Of a DNA stretch of 64,000 nt, positions 11,641 to 23,806 are shown in pieces. The stretch covers positions 116,304,046 to 116,368,045 of the forward strand of contig CM071600.1 of assembly GCA_036435485.1 (NCBI GenBank), read 5' to 3'. The position numbers and the translations under genes were made by a program. Every line of letters begins with the position of its first letter. The first letter of the stretch is position 1. The DNA is from Saposhnikovia divaricata (taxonomy: Eukaryota > Streptophyta > Magnoliopsida > Apiales > Apiaceae). The notes under the pieces were generated by a model. That model saw only the letters and a program-made list of their open reading frames with translations, was not told where the DNA came from and searched no databases.

Positions 11641-12837
11641 CTACTCGTCCTCGCTGTCGTCACCCTCGTCATCCTCATCATCTTCATCAGAAGAATCCGG
11701 TGGAGGATACGGAGTCCGAGCTCCAAATATAGGCCACTGAACAGGAGTACTAGGTGACTGAAACTTTGCCTCCAAAGCTATGCCCATGTCCTCAGAATAC
11801 TGGCGACTGCTCGCATGCATAGCATCCAACCGCCTAGTCATTCGACGAAAATAAGATTCAAAAACGGACATATCCACCATACGTCGCTGAGGTTCTGCAA
11901 TTGCCACTCCCGTTGCCCTAGGAACATGTGGCGGAGCGGCCGCTCCTTGACCACCAGCACCACCAACTATAAAACCGAGACCCCTAAGATGAGGAATGCC
12001 GCCCGACCACTCCCCCATCCGGTCAATAGTAACATCATTAATGGAAGACATAGGCTTATACACCGGCTCACCTTCGTAGCATTTCACTTTCGAAGTATCA
12101 CACAAATACGCAATGATAGAAGCATAAGGAATACTTGCCGATGAATTACTTCCCACATACCGAAGAATGTTTTGATTAATAAGGTACCCAAGGTCAACAT
12201 ACTCACCCCTGAGAATACCCCATAGCAGAATAGCTCTCTCAACAGTAACATCGGTCACATGGGTTGATGGAAGAATATTAGAACTGATGAAGTAGAACCA
12301 TGCCCGTGCGAACTTAGACAATGATGCCGCCGGAAAAGTCCTCTTCTCGGTGGTACCCACTCTACACTTCCACTCCGTACCCGGAATACAAAGCTCACCA
12401 ATGATTGCATCAAGAACAACATCATCCCTAGTCTTCTTCCCCCAATCAGTAGCACCTTTAGGTTTAGGCGGTTGCCTAATCAACGTACGAATCGCACGAG
12501 GCGAATAATCCACCTTCTGACCCCTCACAACCGTGGCATTATTCCTTGCTATCGAGGCATTAGCATAGAATTCCCTAACCACATCCAACGAGCCATCATT
12601 AGCAAATTCACAAAATAACGTCCAACCCCGCTCACTAATCATCGCCACCATCTCCTCATACTTATACGGCACAAGCCTCCTTTCATGAATAACCCCCTTC
12701 GAAACTAACCTACCATACTCCGCCTTGGCATTCTCATTGACAAATTTTTCCACTCCATCTCCCACAACATCATTCTCATCCGAAGATGGACGAGCACTAC
12801 TACTACCACCCATTAATCGTTGCCTTTTAGGAGCCAT
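11641..12837 (-). CDS. Athila env-like / plant transposon-protein ORF
   Basis: An intact 398-residue frame from the ATG at 12837 (MAPKRQRLMG), chosen over an in-frame Met three codons upstream because it has the better context. The central part (about residues 50-260) resembles the 'putative plant transposon protein' family found downstream of pol in Athila-like elements: a GWTLFCEF segment, REFYANA, a VRGQKVDYSP segment, and a later RAILLWGILRGEYVDLG stretch. The C-terminus is Gly/Ala/Pro-rich and ends in an almost purely acidic Asp/Glu/Ser tail. No signal peptide or convincing membrane anchor is seen. It may reach translation by splicing, which the sequence alone cannot show. Function unknown. 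Confidence 0.75.
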   Translation of the reverse strand: MAPKRQRLMGGSSSARPSSDENDVVGDGVEKFVNENAKAEYGRLVSKGVIHERRLVPYKYEEMVAMISERGWTLFCEFANDGSLDVVREFYANASIARNNATVVRGQKVDYSPRAIRTLIRQPPKPKGATDWGKKTRDDVVLDAIIGELCIPGTEWKCRVGTTEKRTFPAASLSKFARAWFYFISSNILPSTHVTDVTVERAILLWGILRGEYVDLGYLINQNILRYVGSNSSASIPYASIIAYLCDTSKVKCYEGEPVYKPMSSINDVTIDRMGEWSGGIPHLRGLGFIVGGAGGQGAAAPPHVPRATGVAIAEPQRRMVDMSVFESYFRRMTRRLDAMHASSRQYSEDMGIALEAKFQSPSTPVQWPIFGARTPYPPPDSSDEDDEDDEGDDSEDE

Positions 12838-13668
12838 AATCAACAAATATCAAACAAGGCACAATAATCTCCAAACAATTCACCAAATAAAGAACCCCCA
12901 AATTACACACCAAGAACCCTAGCTTGCAAAATTCACAAATTCAAATAAAAGATGAGATAGAATATTACCCAATTGAATCAAAGAGGTGAACTTGCTAGAT
13001 GAATCCCAAAAAAAAAATTCGAATTTAATTCCCCCTTGAACTTTGAATGGATGAAAGTTAAGAATTTGGGATAATATAGAAGTGTTTGTGGGTGTATGGG
13101 TGTATGTATATATATATAGGAGATGTAAGTAATAAAGATGAAATTATATGTAGTATAGGATTGGGGTTGTTTTGGATTTGAATTTAAAATAGAATGGGAT
13201 TTAGGAATGATAGTGTTTAGGAGATGAATTGAAATTAAAGTATGTATGGGATTTAGGAGATGAATGAGGATATAGGAAAAAAAATTAGGTGAAAAGAGTG
13301 AAAATTTTTAGGTTTATAGGCAAAAAATCGTGCACAATGCAGGGGACAGCCGCGCTGACTGCGCTGAGGCGCTTGTTGCGCGGGTTGAAGCTGCGTGACA
13401 GGCGCTGGCTGCGCGGAGAGGCTTGTTGCGCAGTCCCTTGCTGCGTTACAGGGCGCTGACAGCGCCGCGGGGCTGTTGGCGCGGTCCTGTCCTGCGTTAC
13501 TCGGTGCTGGAAGCCTTGTGGCGCAGGCAGCTTGGTACCATGCTGTTGCTATATTTTTTTTTTTTTATTTTTTTTTTATTTTTTATTTTTTTTTTCACAA
13601 AAATACTACATCACTTGGGTTGCCTCCCAAGAAGCGCTCGTTTAACGTCAATAGCTTGACGTACTTCC
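12838..13668 (-). other. Spacer between Athila pol and the env-like ORF
   Basis: Contains a low-complexity T-rich run (13548-13599), a GC-rich repeat block (separate entry) and an AT-rich stretch with short AT repeats near 13106-13116. The plus-strand ORFs across it (for example 13395-13679) are composition artefacts. It may hold splice sites for the env-like ORF. Confidence 0.6.
13340..13540. repeat. GC-rich 50-bp imperfect tandem repeats
   Basis: Units begin CTGCGTGACA at 13391, CTGCGTTACA at 13441 and CTGCGTTACT at 13492, a spacing of 50-51 bp, with repeated TTGTTGCGC and GGCGCTG words. The block is strikingly GC-rich in an AT-rich element and lies just after the pol stop on the minus strand. 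Confidence 0.6.
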
Positions 13669-16600
13669 TCAATTCATAGTAGGATCTTGAAGGTGGAGAA
13701 TGCTCATTCCTTGCTCCACTGTTTCTCCAAGCAGGTATGGCTTAAGTCTCTGCCCATTCACCTTAAATACATCCGACCCTTCTCTAATAATCTCACAAAC
13801 CCCATTAGGATAAACCTTCACAATCTCAAAAGGACCAGACCATCTTGATCTAAGCTTTCCAGGGAATAAACGGAGTCTTGAATTAAACAATAGAACATGT
13901 TGCCCAACCTCAAATTCCTTCTTCTGAATGTGCTTGTCATGCCACAATTTGGTCTTCTCCTTGTAGATACTAGCATTTTCATAAGATTGGAGCCTAATCT
14001 CCTCAAGCTCTCCAAGTTGAAGCAAACGCTTCTCTCCCGCAGATTTAAGATTAAAATTCAACTCTCTTGTCGCCCAAAATGCCTTATGCTGAAGTTCCAC
14101 CGGCAAATGACAAGGCTTCCCAAAGATCAACCTATATGGAGACATTCCAATAGGTGTTTTAAATGCCGTTCTATATGCCCAAAGTGCATCATCAAGCTTT
14201 GTTGACCAATCTTTTCTCGAACTTGCCACTGTCTTCTCCAAAATTGACTTCAGCTCACGATTCGAAATCTCAACTTGTCCACTTGTTTGCGGATGATAAG
14301 GAGTTGCCACCTTTTGTGTCACACCATACTTTTTCAAGAGATCAGCCACCTGTTTATTGCAAAAGTGCGAACCTCCATCATTGATAATAGCCCTTGGCAC
14401 TCCAAATCTAGTGAACACATTCTTCTTCAAGAACTTCTTCACCACTCTAGCATCATTAGTAGGAGACGCAATTGCTTCAACCCATTTAGAGACATAATCA
14501 ACTCCCACCAAAATATACTGATTTCCATAAGAAGATGGAAATGGACCCATGAAGTCCATCCCCCACACATCGAAAATCTCCACCTCAAGAATAGATTGTA
14601 AAGGCATCTCGTTCCTCCTCGAAATATTCCCAACTCGTTGACATCTATCACATTTAGCTACAAAGTCTCTAGCATCCTGATGCATGGTTGGCCAATAGAA
14701 TCCTGACTGCAAAATCTTAGCAACTGTCTTCATGCTACTGTTATGACCTCCACACTCTAGAGAATGACAATGCCTGGAAATATGAGGAACTTCATCATGA
14801 GGTACACATCTACGAAACATTCCATCAGCACACTCTTTGTAAAGCAGCGGTTCTTCCCAATAGTAATGCTTCACATCATAAAAGAACTTCTTCTTCTGAT
14901 TATAAGAAAGATTATCTGGCACAACTCCTCCCACAATGTAATTCACAAAATCTGCATACCATGGTGTAGACAAGGACACACCTAGAAGCTGCTCTTCCGG
15001 AAATTTATCATTGATAGGTATTTCACCTCCTACCTCTCCATCTCCTTGGTCCAACCTAGATAAATGATCAGCTACCAAATTCTCAGACCCCTTCTTATCT
15101 CGAATCTCAAGATCAAATTCCTGAAGTAAAAGAATCCAACGAACTAGACGAGGTTTGGCATCCTTCTTTGTCATCAAGAAACGAATAGCAGCATGATCCG
15201 AATAGACAATCACCTTAGACCCAACAAGATAGGATCTGAATTTATCAAGTGCAAACACCACTGCAAGTAGCTCTTTCTCCGTAGTGGAATAGTTGATTTG
15301 CGCGTCATCAAGAGTCTTGCTTGCATAAGCTATCACGTGCATCCGCTTATCCTTCTTTTGCCCAAGAACAACACCCACAGCATAGTCACTAGCATCACAC
15401 ATAAGCTCAAATGGCAAGCTCCAATCGGGAGATGTAACTATGGGTGCAGAAGTAAGTTCCTTTTTCAGCCTGTTAAAAGCATCAAGACAACTTTCATCAA
15501 AGTCAAAAACACGATCCTTTTCAAGAAGATTGCAGAGTGGCCGAGCTAACTTGGAAAAATCCTTTATGAACCGTCGATAAAAACCAGCATGCCCAAGAAA
15601 GCTTCGAATTCCTTTCACAGATGAAGGTGGTGGCAATTTTTCAATAACTTCAATTTTTGCTCTATCGACCTCAATGCCTTTGTTAGAGATTTTATGCCCA
15701 AGCACAATGCCTTCCTTCACCATGAAGTGACATTTTTCCCAATTAAGAACAAGATTCGTTTCAGTACATCTCTGCAACACCTTTGATAAACTGGCTAGAC
15801 ATGATTCAAAAGAAGAACCATAAACCGTGAAGTCATCCATAAAGACCTCCATGTCTCTCCCTATAAAATCTGAGAAAATGTGGTTCATGAGCCGTTGAAA
15901 AGTTGAAGGACCATTACACAAACCAAAAGGAAGCCTACGATAAGCAAAAGTGCCATAAGGACAAGTAAAGGTGGTCTTCTCTTGATCTTCGGGTGCAATA
16001 GGAATCTGAAAGTAACCCGAGAATCCATCCAGAAAGTTGTAATACTCATTACCCGCCAACCTTTCGAGCATTTGATCAATGAATGGGAGGGGAAAGTGAT
16101 CTTTGCGAGTAGCATTATTCAACTTCCTATAATCAATGCAAACTCTCCAACCTGTTACTGTTCTCGTGGGAATTAATTCATTCTTCTCATTGTGAACAAC
16201 AGTCATCCCACCTTTCTTAGGCACAACATGAATAGGACTAACCCATTTACTGTGTGGAACCGAATATATGATACCAGCATCAAGCAACTTTGTGATTTCT
16301 TTCTTCACCACCTCTTGCAAATTCGGATTCAATCTTCTTTGTCCCTCAATCACAGGCTTATGATCATCTTCTAAGGCAATTCTATGCATGCAAAGAGCAG
16401 GGCTAATTCCCTTGATATCTTGAATTGTCCAACCAATAGCTGATTTATATTGCCGAAGAACATGTAATAACTTTTCTCTTTCATCATCAATGAGCAAAGC
16501 AGAAACTACCACAGGATATGTATCATTAGGACCAAGAAAGGCATACCTCAAATTATCAGGTAGAGGTTTAAGTTCCACCTGTGGTGCCTCTGAAAGTGTA

Positions 16601-18939
16601 AAAGCCATCTCAACTTCTGTGTCTCGTACAACCAGTGCTTCTTCTTCGACTACATCATCCAACACCCGATCTGCTCCCACGAAGTGTTCATTCTCGAGCT
16701 GCACAATGTCATCCACTATGTCAATGGTAAAACAAGTTGCTCCAAAAGGGGGCATCTTCATTGCTTTGTTCAGATCAAATTCCACTTTGTCCTCGCCAAC
16801 ATTCAATGTCAATTTTCCAGCTTTAACATCGATTGTAGTGCCAGCAGTAGCCAAGAATGGCCGTCCCAAGATAATGGGTATCTCGACATCTTCATCCATC
16901 TCTAACACCACAAAATCACAAGGTATGACAAATTTATCCACTTTAACAACCACGTCTTCAATAACTCCCAATGGATACTTAACAGAACGATCCGCCAACT
17001 GAAGTGAAATCCGTGTCTTTTTAAGTTCTCCAAGACCAAGCCTTTTGCAGATTGAATATGGCATCAAACTCACACTTGCCCCTAAATCACACAAGGCTTT
17101 CATGTTTTCCATCTTCCCAATAGTGCAAGGCAAAGAGAAGCTTCCCGGATCTTTCAATTTCTGAGGAATGGCCTTTTGGATGACTGCACTGCATTCAGCA
17201 TTAAGAGTAATAGTCTCTGCATCTTCAAGTTTCCTCTTCTTTGTCAACATCTCCTTAAGAAATTTAGCATAAAGTGGCATCTGATTCAAAGCTTCAGCCA
17301 ACGGAATATTAACATGCAACTGCCGGAACATAGTCAAGAACTTCTCGTACTGCTTCTCTAAATGCCTGTTGTGAAGTCTCTGTGGAAATGGAATAGGAGG
17401 AACATAAGGTGGTGGAGGAACATATGGCTTTTCTAAATTTTCTTCCTTCTTCTTCGCATCTTCTTTTTCTGACGTGTCTGCAGCAATCTCCACTGGCTTA
17501 TCCTCTTTCTCAGTATCACTATCCTTAGGCTTAAGAATCTCAACCTCGGGCAACTCTCTTCCGCTCCTCAAAGTAATTGCTTTGCATTGCTCTTTACCAG
17601 TCTGGTCGGGTTGACTAGGAAGTGATCCTTGCTCACGAACACCCATCTTTGAGGCAATCTGTCCAATCTGTGTTTCTAGCATCTTTTGAGATGATGCCAT
17701 CTGATCTATTCTTGATTCCATATTAGCCAATGCCCCAGAAGTCCCTTGCATAATCTTATTTAATGCAACCTCCCACTCAGCTGGTTCTTTCTTTGGCGGA
17801 GGTTGATACTGCTGCTGTGGTTGATACGGTGGTCGTGACTGAAAACCAGGAGGTTGATTCTGCCTTGGAAATGAATATGAAGGATTAGCCACATGATTGT
17901 TACTATAAGAAAGATTATTGTTTGGCCTTTGATTTGGATTGTAGTAAGAATTATTCTGCACAGGCCAAGGCTGTCTTCCTTGAATAAAAGATGCTTCTTC
18001 TGGAAATTGTTGAACATACGAGTTCTGACTAGCACCATAATCATGATACCCTTCCATAGGTGAAGAAATAGCATTCACATTTACCTTTTGTCCTCGCACC
18101 TCCTGAGTTAGAGTATCCAACTTTTGAGCCAGCATGTTGATCATCTCAGATTCTTGTGCTGCTTTTGCTGAGCTCGTTCCACTAGGTGCCCATGAATAAT
18201 TATTAGATGCTAATTCCTCAAGAAGTGCTTTAGCCTGTGTAGTTGGTGCCTTTTTGAAATTTCCACCAGCAGCCACATCCAAACTCAAACGAATATCTGC
18301 ATTCATGGCCCCATAAAAAGTACTGATGATCTGCCAATCTTCCAAGCCATGATGTGGACACTTCCTCAACAGTGCCTTGAATCTCTCCCATGCCTGATAT
18401 AGACCTTCACCCGGTTGTGCTTTAAAACTCATAATCATAGTCCTCAACTGTTGCGTCTTGTCAGAGGGATAGTATTTGGACAAGAATGCCGTAGAAAGAC
18501 TCTCCTATGTAGCAACCGAAGTGTTTGGAAGTTGTTGAAACCACTCCAAAGCTCTTCCCTTAATAGAGTAGGGAAACATATGGAGACGAATCTGATCACT
18601 CGTGACACCAGTGATTCTGAATGAGCCACACATCTGCACAAAACGCTCTAGATGTCTGTGTGGGTCTTCTAATTCAATGTCTCCTTCAAAAGCTTGATTG
18701 CTGATCATCTGAATTAAGCTCGGATTAATATGGAACTGAGCTGCACCAATCTCTGGAGTTTTGTACATGCAATTGGCTGGATTCGGTGTCTCATGGTCCC
18801 AAATAGAAGACTGATCAACATTAACAGCTGGTCGAGGTTCTGGATCTCCCATCTTAGCTTTATCTTTTCTTCGCTTTCTCAAAGTACGCTCGATTTCGGG
18901 GTCAAATTCCAATTTTCTAGCGCAAGATGAACGTAGCAT
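13669..18939 (-). pseudogene. Athila-type gag-pol polyprotein with one in-frame stop
   Basis: A single frame of about 1756 codons with one TAG at 18505-18507 (TGG to TAG; the surrounding gag normally has Trp here). Domains in order: Athila gag (18939 to about 17700, with RALEWFQQLP), Pro/Gln-rich linker, aspartic protease with the DLGAS variant (near 17080) and ILGRPFL, reverse transcriptase with FMDDFTVYG (near 15835), RNase H with CDASDYAVG, integrase with an HHCC zinc-binding region (CDRCQR) and a DDE core (GMDFMGPF, INDGGSHF, GQVEISNRELK). No chromodomain follows, as expected for Athila. The chosen start at 18939 precedes the conserved LEFDPEIERT segment and is tentative. All catalytic motifs look intact, so apart from this stop the element would appear competent. 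Confidence 0.9.
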
Positions 18940-19029
18940 ACACCTGAAAATCACCAACAAAACAACTTGTGGAACCAATTAAAATCTAAACAATAAGAAA
19001 CAATTAACCTAAACTCAACTATACTGCCT

Positions 19030-19047
19030 TCCCCGGCAGCGGCGCCA
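19030..19047 (-). other. Primer-binding site, tRNA-Asp type
   Basis: The minus-strand sequence TGGCGCCGCTGCCGGGGA complements the 3' end of plant tRNA-Asp with one mismatch. It lies 3 bp inside the 5' LTR. A tRNA-Asp primer is typical of Athila-lineage elements. Confidence 0.85.
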
Positions 19048-19050
19048 ATT

Positions 19051-20338
19051 TGTTAGTAGTATTTTTTGTTGTTCGTTCGCAGGGAAGGACTGAATGTAAT
19101 ATCAAGTTCAAGTATCTTATCTCTTTACGTCTAGAAGTGTGTGAGAAAAATCTTTGGGTTTGTATTTTAACTAAATTAACCAAGAACTAATTATAAACGC
19201 TAAGAATTGATTTTAAACTGAGATTCAAATATGTTGGAAAACAATCTAAGAACTGGGGTTCTTCACCTGGTTTCAATACATGCTCAATATTAATGTGATA
19301 TCTGTGTTCCTACCTTGCTGAAAACAATTCTTCTAAAGTTATAATGTTCTTTTCCAAGATACAATATAGTGCTTACAGCTACACCTTAATTGACACTCCC
19401 GTGATACAATCAGAGTATATCTATAAACTGTTAATTACCAAGAATTATATGTCTCACAATTCTCCTATTAATCTCCCGATCTAATATTCAAATTATGTCT
19501 GTTAAATCATGTACTAAGATTGCAACTTCTCTCCCAAGCTTATTACAATCCCTAGAATACAATCAAAGGTTCATGACTCCCCTAATTGTGTTAAGATCTC
19601 ATTAACAAATCAGCCAGGCAGAAAATCACATAATCAAGCATGCATGAATACCAAGGAATACTACCCAATCCTCAGATTAGAGAATTAGTTACGCATATTT
19701 AATAAAGAAAACATAATAATAATGATAATGAATGAAAACATAATATTGAAGAAAGAATTGAATATCGAAAGTACCTTGATACGATTTACAGCTATGAATT
19801 GTTAGCTATGAATTGTTATCTATGAATTGTTATAATTTACAATGGTAAGATGTGTTTAAATAGGCTCTACAAATCTTGCCCAGCAAGATATTACCTTCTA
19901 TTACAATTAGAATTCAATTCAGGTATTAAAAATTGCCCAAAATACAATTAGAACTAGAAAAGGGCAAAACAGTAATTTTTCTGCTTCCATCTATCTGCTG
20001 GTCGTGCTTCCTGGGCCCACCACACGCGGCCTGGTCGTGTGAAACCTATCCCATATTGTAGAAAATCTCTCAAGCTTCGCGTGGACTGTAAATGGGCTGA
20101 AAACGGACTTCTAGAACTCCAGATATGGCCCAAACAGTATAAGCTGCGCAGCCCTTCTCAAAAATCCGAATTTTAATTAATTAATTCTCCAAGAACGATA
20201 AAAGCATCAACTTTAATCAACATTCTCGTAAATCTGCACAACTCAGCAAAACACATCAAAACTACAACAACTTGAGTCCAAAACAATCAATTTAAGCCAA
20301 ACGGAGGCATTCCCAGTGGATATAAAATCCACTTATCA
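19051..20338 (-). repeat. Athila-type 5' LTR
   Basis: 1288 bp, nearly identical to 8932-10219, adjoining the primer site on one side and the TCAGT target duplication on the other. The open frame of the interrupted env-like gene runs by chance a few codons into this LTR. Confidence 0.95.
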
Positions 20339-20343
20339 TCAGT

Positions 20344-22950
20344 AAGAGTTGCAACTGTGTCTGTAAGATGAGCATTTGACTGCTTGAGTGACCTCACTTC
20401 GTTTTCAAGAGTATCCACTTTGGTGAATAGCTCAGAGGCTTTAAATCCAGAAAGAGATTGGTCCTTGAGTCTCTGCACTTCAAATTTGGTCATTTCATGA
20501 ACATGGACTTCAGTCGCCAGCTTATCTCCATATTGATTTGCAAAGAGAGTTTTCAGCATGGCATTTGCATCTGTTGTCTGATTTGTCAATTTCTCCATTT
20601 GAGTGGCCATATTCTTGATAGCACTTTGAGCTAAGACCAATCCATTGTCTATCTTGGTGTAGGTAGCCTTGCATTCTTGAATGGTCTTGATAACTGAGTT
20701 GAGTGAAGGGAACTTGGAGTTAAAATCTCTCTTAATTTCATTTGCTTCCTTGACTGTGGCTGCACATACCTCATTAATTTCAGTTTTAAGGCCCTTGCCT
20801 AGATAGTGAGCAGCCTTCAGAGTTCCCTTGTAGGTATCATTCACAGCTTCATACACTTCACTAGGGGTTAAAGATTTGGCATTTGACCCTAATGAAATGA
20901 TGTACTCTTTTCTGAGAAATTGAAGACCCTCTGATAGACCAATGTCATTCCTGCCTTGCAACCAAGCATCCACATTGCTATCTCTCTCAGCTTCATCTGC
21001 TATTTTCTCATTCTGCATCTCCACATCTTCTTTATGACATAGCAGAATGGCTTCATAATCTAGATTTGACAAATTTGAGGTGACAAGGTGTTGGGCAATT
21101 TTTACAAACTCAGGGATGTGATCCACAACTAAGTTTTGAAGTGCTTCAACCGTCAATTGTGGTGGAACAGATCCTGATCCTGAAGCACTGTCATGTTGCA
21201 CAGGCTTCAGCCATTGTGACAGAAAGTCAGAGCTAGAGCTAGGCAATCTAGACTCCTCAGTTACAGATGCAACTTCAGTAACCGAATGGAATGACTCTAC
21301 TACTGGTGTCTCCACAGAAGTGGGATGAGTTATACCAGTAGTTGACACAGGCACAGAGTCTCTAGTGAAAACTAGTGAATCCTCTGTGTTTGTGATGGTG
21401 TCATTAGGATATGCCCCAGCTAGCATTCCCTTACCATCTAAATGTGGTTCCTGGGTGGTGAGCAAAGTGTCATGCACTAAGTCACTTGAGTCCATTGGCT
21501 CACCAAGAGAAGAAAATTCTTGGTGATCAATGTCTTGCTCCTCAATTGCTTGAGTTGCAGGCTCCAAAGAAATTTGAGTGTCAGATTCTGGAAGAGTGGT
21601 GTCTTTTAGAGTAGATTTTGGCAACTCCCCCTGAGAAATAGAGGGAGTTTCAAGTATGATGTGCTCTCCACTCTGTGTTGTGCCAGCCTTATCACTCCCA
21701 TGTGCTGACTCTTTACAAGATAGTACATTGGGGAGGATGCTTGATTCTATAGATGCACCCTGTTGAGAGGATACATCTAGTAAACTTTGTGCCCCTGATT
21801 TTACAACATCAGCCATTTGTATGAATGAAGAGGTGGTTTTAGATCTCTTCTTCTTCTTCTTCTTTGGCCTTAGTAAGGGTACCTCAGGTTCCTCACTTTC
21901 TAAACCTAATTCTACAACAAATGCTACTTCAGTTATGATTTTTAATGGTTCAGAAACAATCTGTTTTCTCTTCTTTTCCTTTTTACTAACACCACCCTGT
22001 TGAGAGGATGATGCAGGTGGCTCTGTGTTTGGTAGAGTGTTTGGTTGATGGGGTTGGTTAGCAGGCCCTGGGTTAGCATCTTGTTCTAGTTGCTTAGGCC
22101 TAGCTAACTCAGATTTAGAGGCAAATATTGGCATGTTGTGGGGGTAAGTCCTAAATAAACTCTCCATATGGGGAGTTATTTTAAGTCTTACATCCACATC
22201 ATTCCTAGTCTCCAAGCTACCAAAAATGAGTTTGGTCATGGATTTCGGATAGCCTATTCTATTTCTATTCATCCCAAGCAATTCAATCAATTTATTATCT
22301 ACAAAATTAAGAGCAGATTGAATAAAATGAGGGAAGAAAATTTCACTACCTCTCTTGGTTGAGTTCTTACCAAGTCTCCCATGCAGCTCCTGCATTATGA
22401 TTAGTCCAACATCAATCTTTTTCCCATAAGCTAGGGCATAGCCTATTTGTTGAACAGGTGTACTGATTTGGTCAAAGCTAGACTTCCTTGCTATGAAGAC
22501 TTGGAGAAGAGTGGCAAAGACATAGCTCCATTCTTTTCTCAAGAACTTCCTATTCAAATTTCCAAGTTTGATTTTATCTGAGTAGTTGATAAAATCAAAG
22601 AAGTCCTCTAATTCAACATTAGTGGCTAGTGGGTCATACACTCCTTGTTGTAGCCCCAGTGCTTGATTCATGTCTGCAGTAGTGATGGTGATCTCCTTGT
22701 CCAGAATCTTGCAATAGACTACATATGAGGTTATAGCATTCTTAAGAGCAATGACCTCCACAGTAGCAGTCCTCCAAAATTGTTCTAGCAAATCTAGATA
22801 CAGTGTTGGGTTGGCTAAAAGTGCATCCTTGATGTAGGACTCAGACATCCATCGAACAAAGCACTTGAAATTATCATTGCGTGCTTCCACATCATTAGTA
22901 ATAGCAATGAAGTTGGTGTGGTTAGGAATTGTGAGTTGGGTATTTGCCAT
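20344..22950 (-). pseudogene. N-terminal part of the Sirevirus env-like ORF, split by the Athila insertion
   Basis: 869 uninterrupted codons from ATG 22950 (MANTQLTIPN) to the insertion site. The first 270 residues include an RWMSESYIKDALLANPTLY region, like N-termini of long ORFs found downstream of copia pol in asterid genomes (recalled, not searched). Then come a Lys-rich basic segment (KKKKKKRSK), a long Ser/Thr/Glu/Pro-rich low-complexity region, and from about residue 690 a coiled-coil region with heptads that crosses the insertion point (ENEVRSLKQSNAHL). The first exon-like 2.6 kb lacks nonsense changes, unlike the C-terminal part. Together with 6792-8931 the ORF would exceed 1500 codons, far longer than the usual Sirevirus env-like gene. 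Confidence 0.7.
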
Positions 22951-23806
22951 TGTTACACAGAGAGACGAGAGAAGAGAATGAAGGTTGAAGAAGAAATTTA
23001 GCTTTTGAAGTTAGGGTTTTCAGAGGTTTTGGAACTTTAGATGCTTGAGAAATTGAGTGAAATGAGACGAATAGATGTAAAGCTGTATAAGTATGAAGTA
23101 CTTGAATTGTCAATTAGATATATGTTTTGTATCGACAAGTCAATCATTCGAGAAGTAGAAATCAACTATTCGATAAGTCAAGAAAGGCTTAATCGATATC
23201 TCAAGCAGTTTGTAACTCACAGCTGGCTATTATCTAACTTAGAAATAATTCCAAATTAAATAAAATATGTTTTTATGAGTGATTTAAAATTCTGAATAAA
23301 AATCCAAAAACGGTTGAGATTCAGCGAAAATTCAGCCTTTTCAAATGATTTGACAACTCAAATGTTCTATTCGAGAACTCAGTCATTAGAGAACTCAAAT
23401 GTCCTATTCGAGAAGTCAAGCAAGTCTCTGTTCGATTTCTCCAAAATGCACTATTCAAGAACTCAAGAGTGTTCCAAATAGACTTGTTAGAGAAGTCGAC
23501 CATAGACATGAAAGTCATTAAAGAAGTCTGACTTATCGAGCTACACTTTCCACTCATAAAAGTTAATTTTCACTACCTTTTCAAAATTCACCAGAATTAT
23601 TCAAATGAAGAATATTCTAACAAATTAAATAGTGATAGTCTTAAAATTTCATAGAAATTTCAAGCTAATTCGAATATGATGTTAAACATATGCAACAGAT
23701 TTGAAATATTTATAAATCATATTTCAGCCAACACTTACTTCAAAAATATTGAGAATTTAGATAAAGTAAGTGTTTACTGCTGCAACAATCTAGTTGATAT
23801 TTTCAC
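22951..23806 (-). other. Spacer between RNase H and the env-like ORF, with a TTCGAGAA motif array
   Basis: About 0.86 kb with no supported frame. Between about 23110 and 23545 it carries repeated ATTCGAGAAGTC, ATTCGAGAACTC, GAGAACTCAAATG and TATCGAGC words, the same vocabulary as in the LTR but on the opposite strand relative to the element. It may hold an internal promoter or splice sites for the env-like ORF; that is inference. Confidence 0.65.

Larger units (their letters stand above)
8932..20338 (-). mobile_element. Athila-type Ty3 retrotransposon, almost intact, 11.4 kb
   Basis: Order on the minus strand: 5' LTR (19051-20338), tRNA-Asp primer site (19030-19047), gag-pol (18939-13669), spacer, env-like ORF (12837-11641), 3' non-coding, polypurine tract, 3' LTR (8932-10219). 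A perfect 5-bp target duplication TCAGT lies at 8927-8931 and 20339-20343. By eye the LTRs differ at one position (a G/A near 9046 versus 19165). With the plant LTR rate of 1.3e-8 per site per year (an assumed rate) that gives an age of some tens of thousands of years. The insertion splits the Sirevirus env-like ORF. Confidence 0.95.

Noticed and set aside
13395..13679. Plus-strand ORFs with long Phe runs after an Ala/Gly-rich start
   Set aside because: They translate the GC-rich repeat and the T-tract; no conserved features.
20287..20343. Extension of the env-like frame into the Athila LTR (tail ...LYPLGMPPFGLN)
   Set aside because: The codons after the TCAGT site belong to the LTR of a later insertion; the true continuation is at 8931 and leftward.
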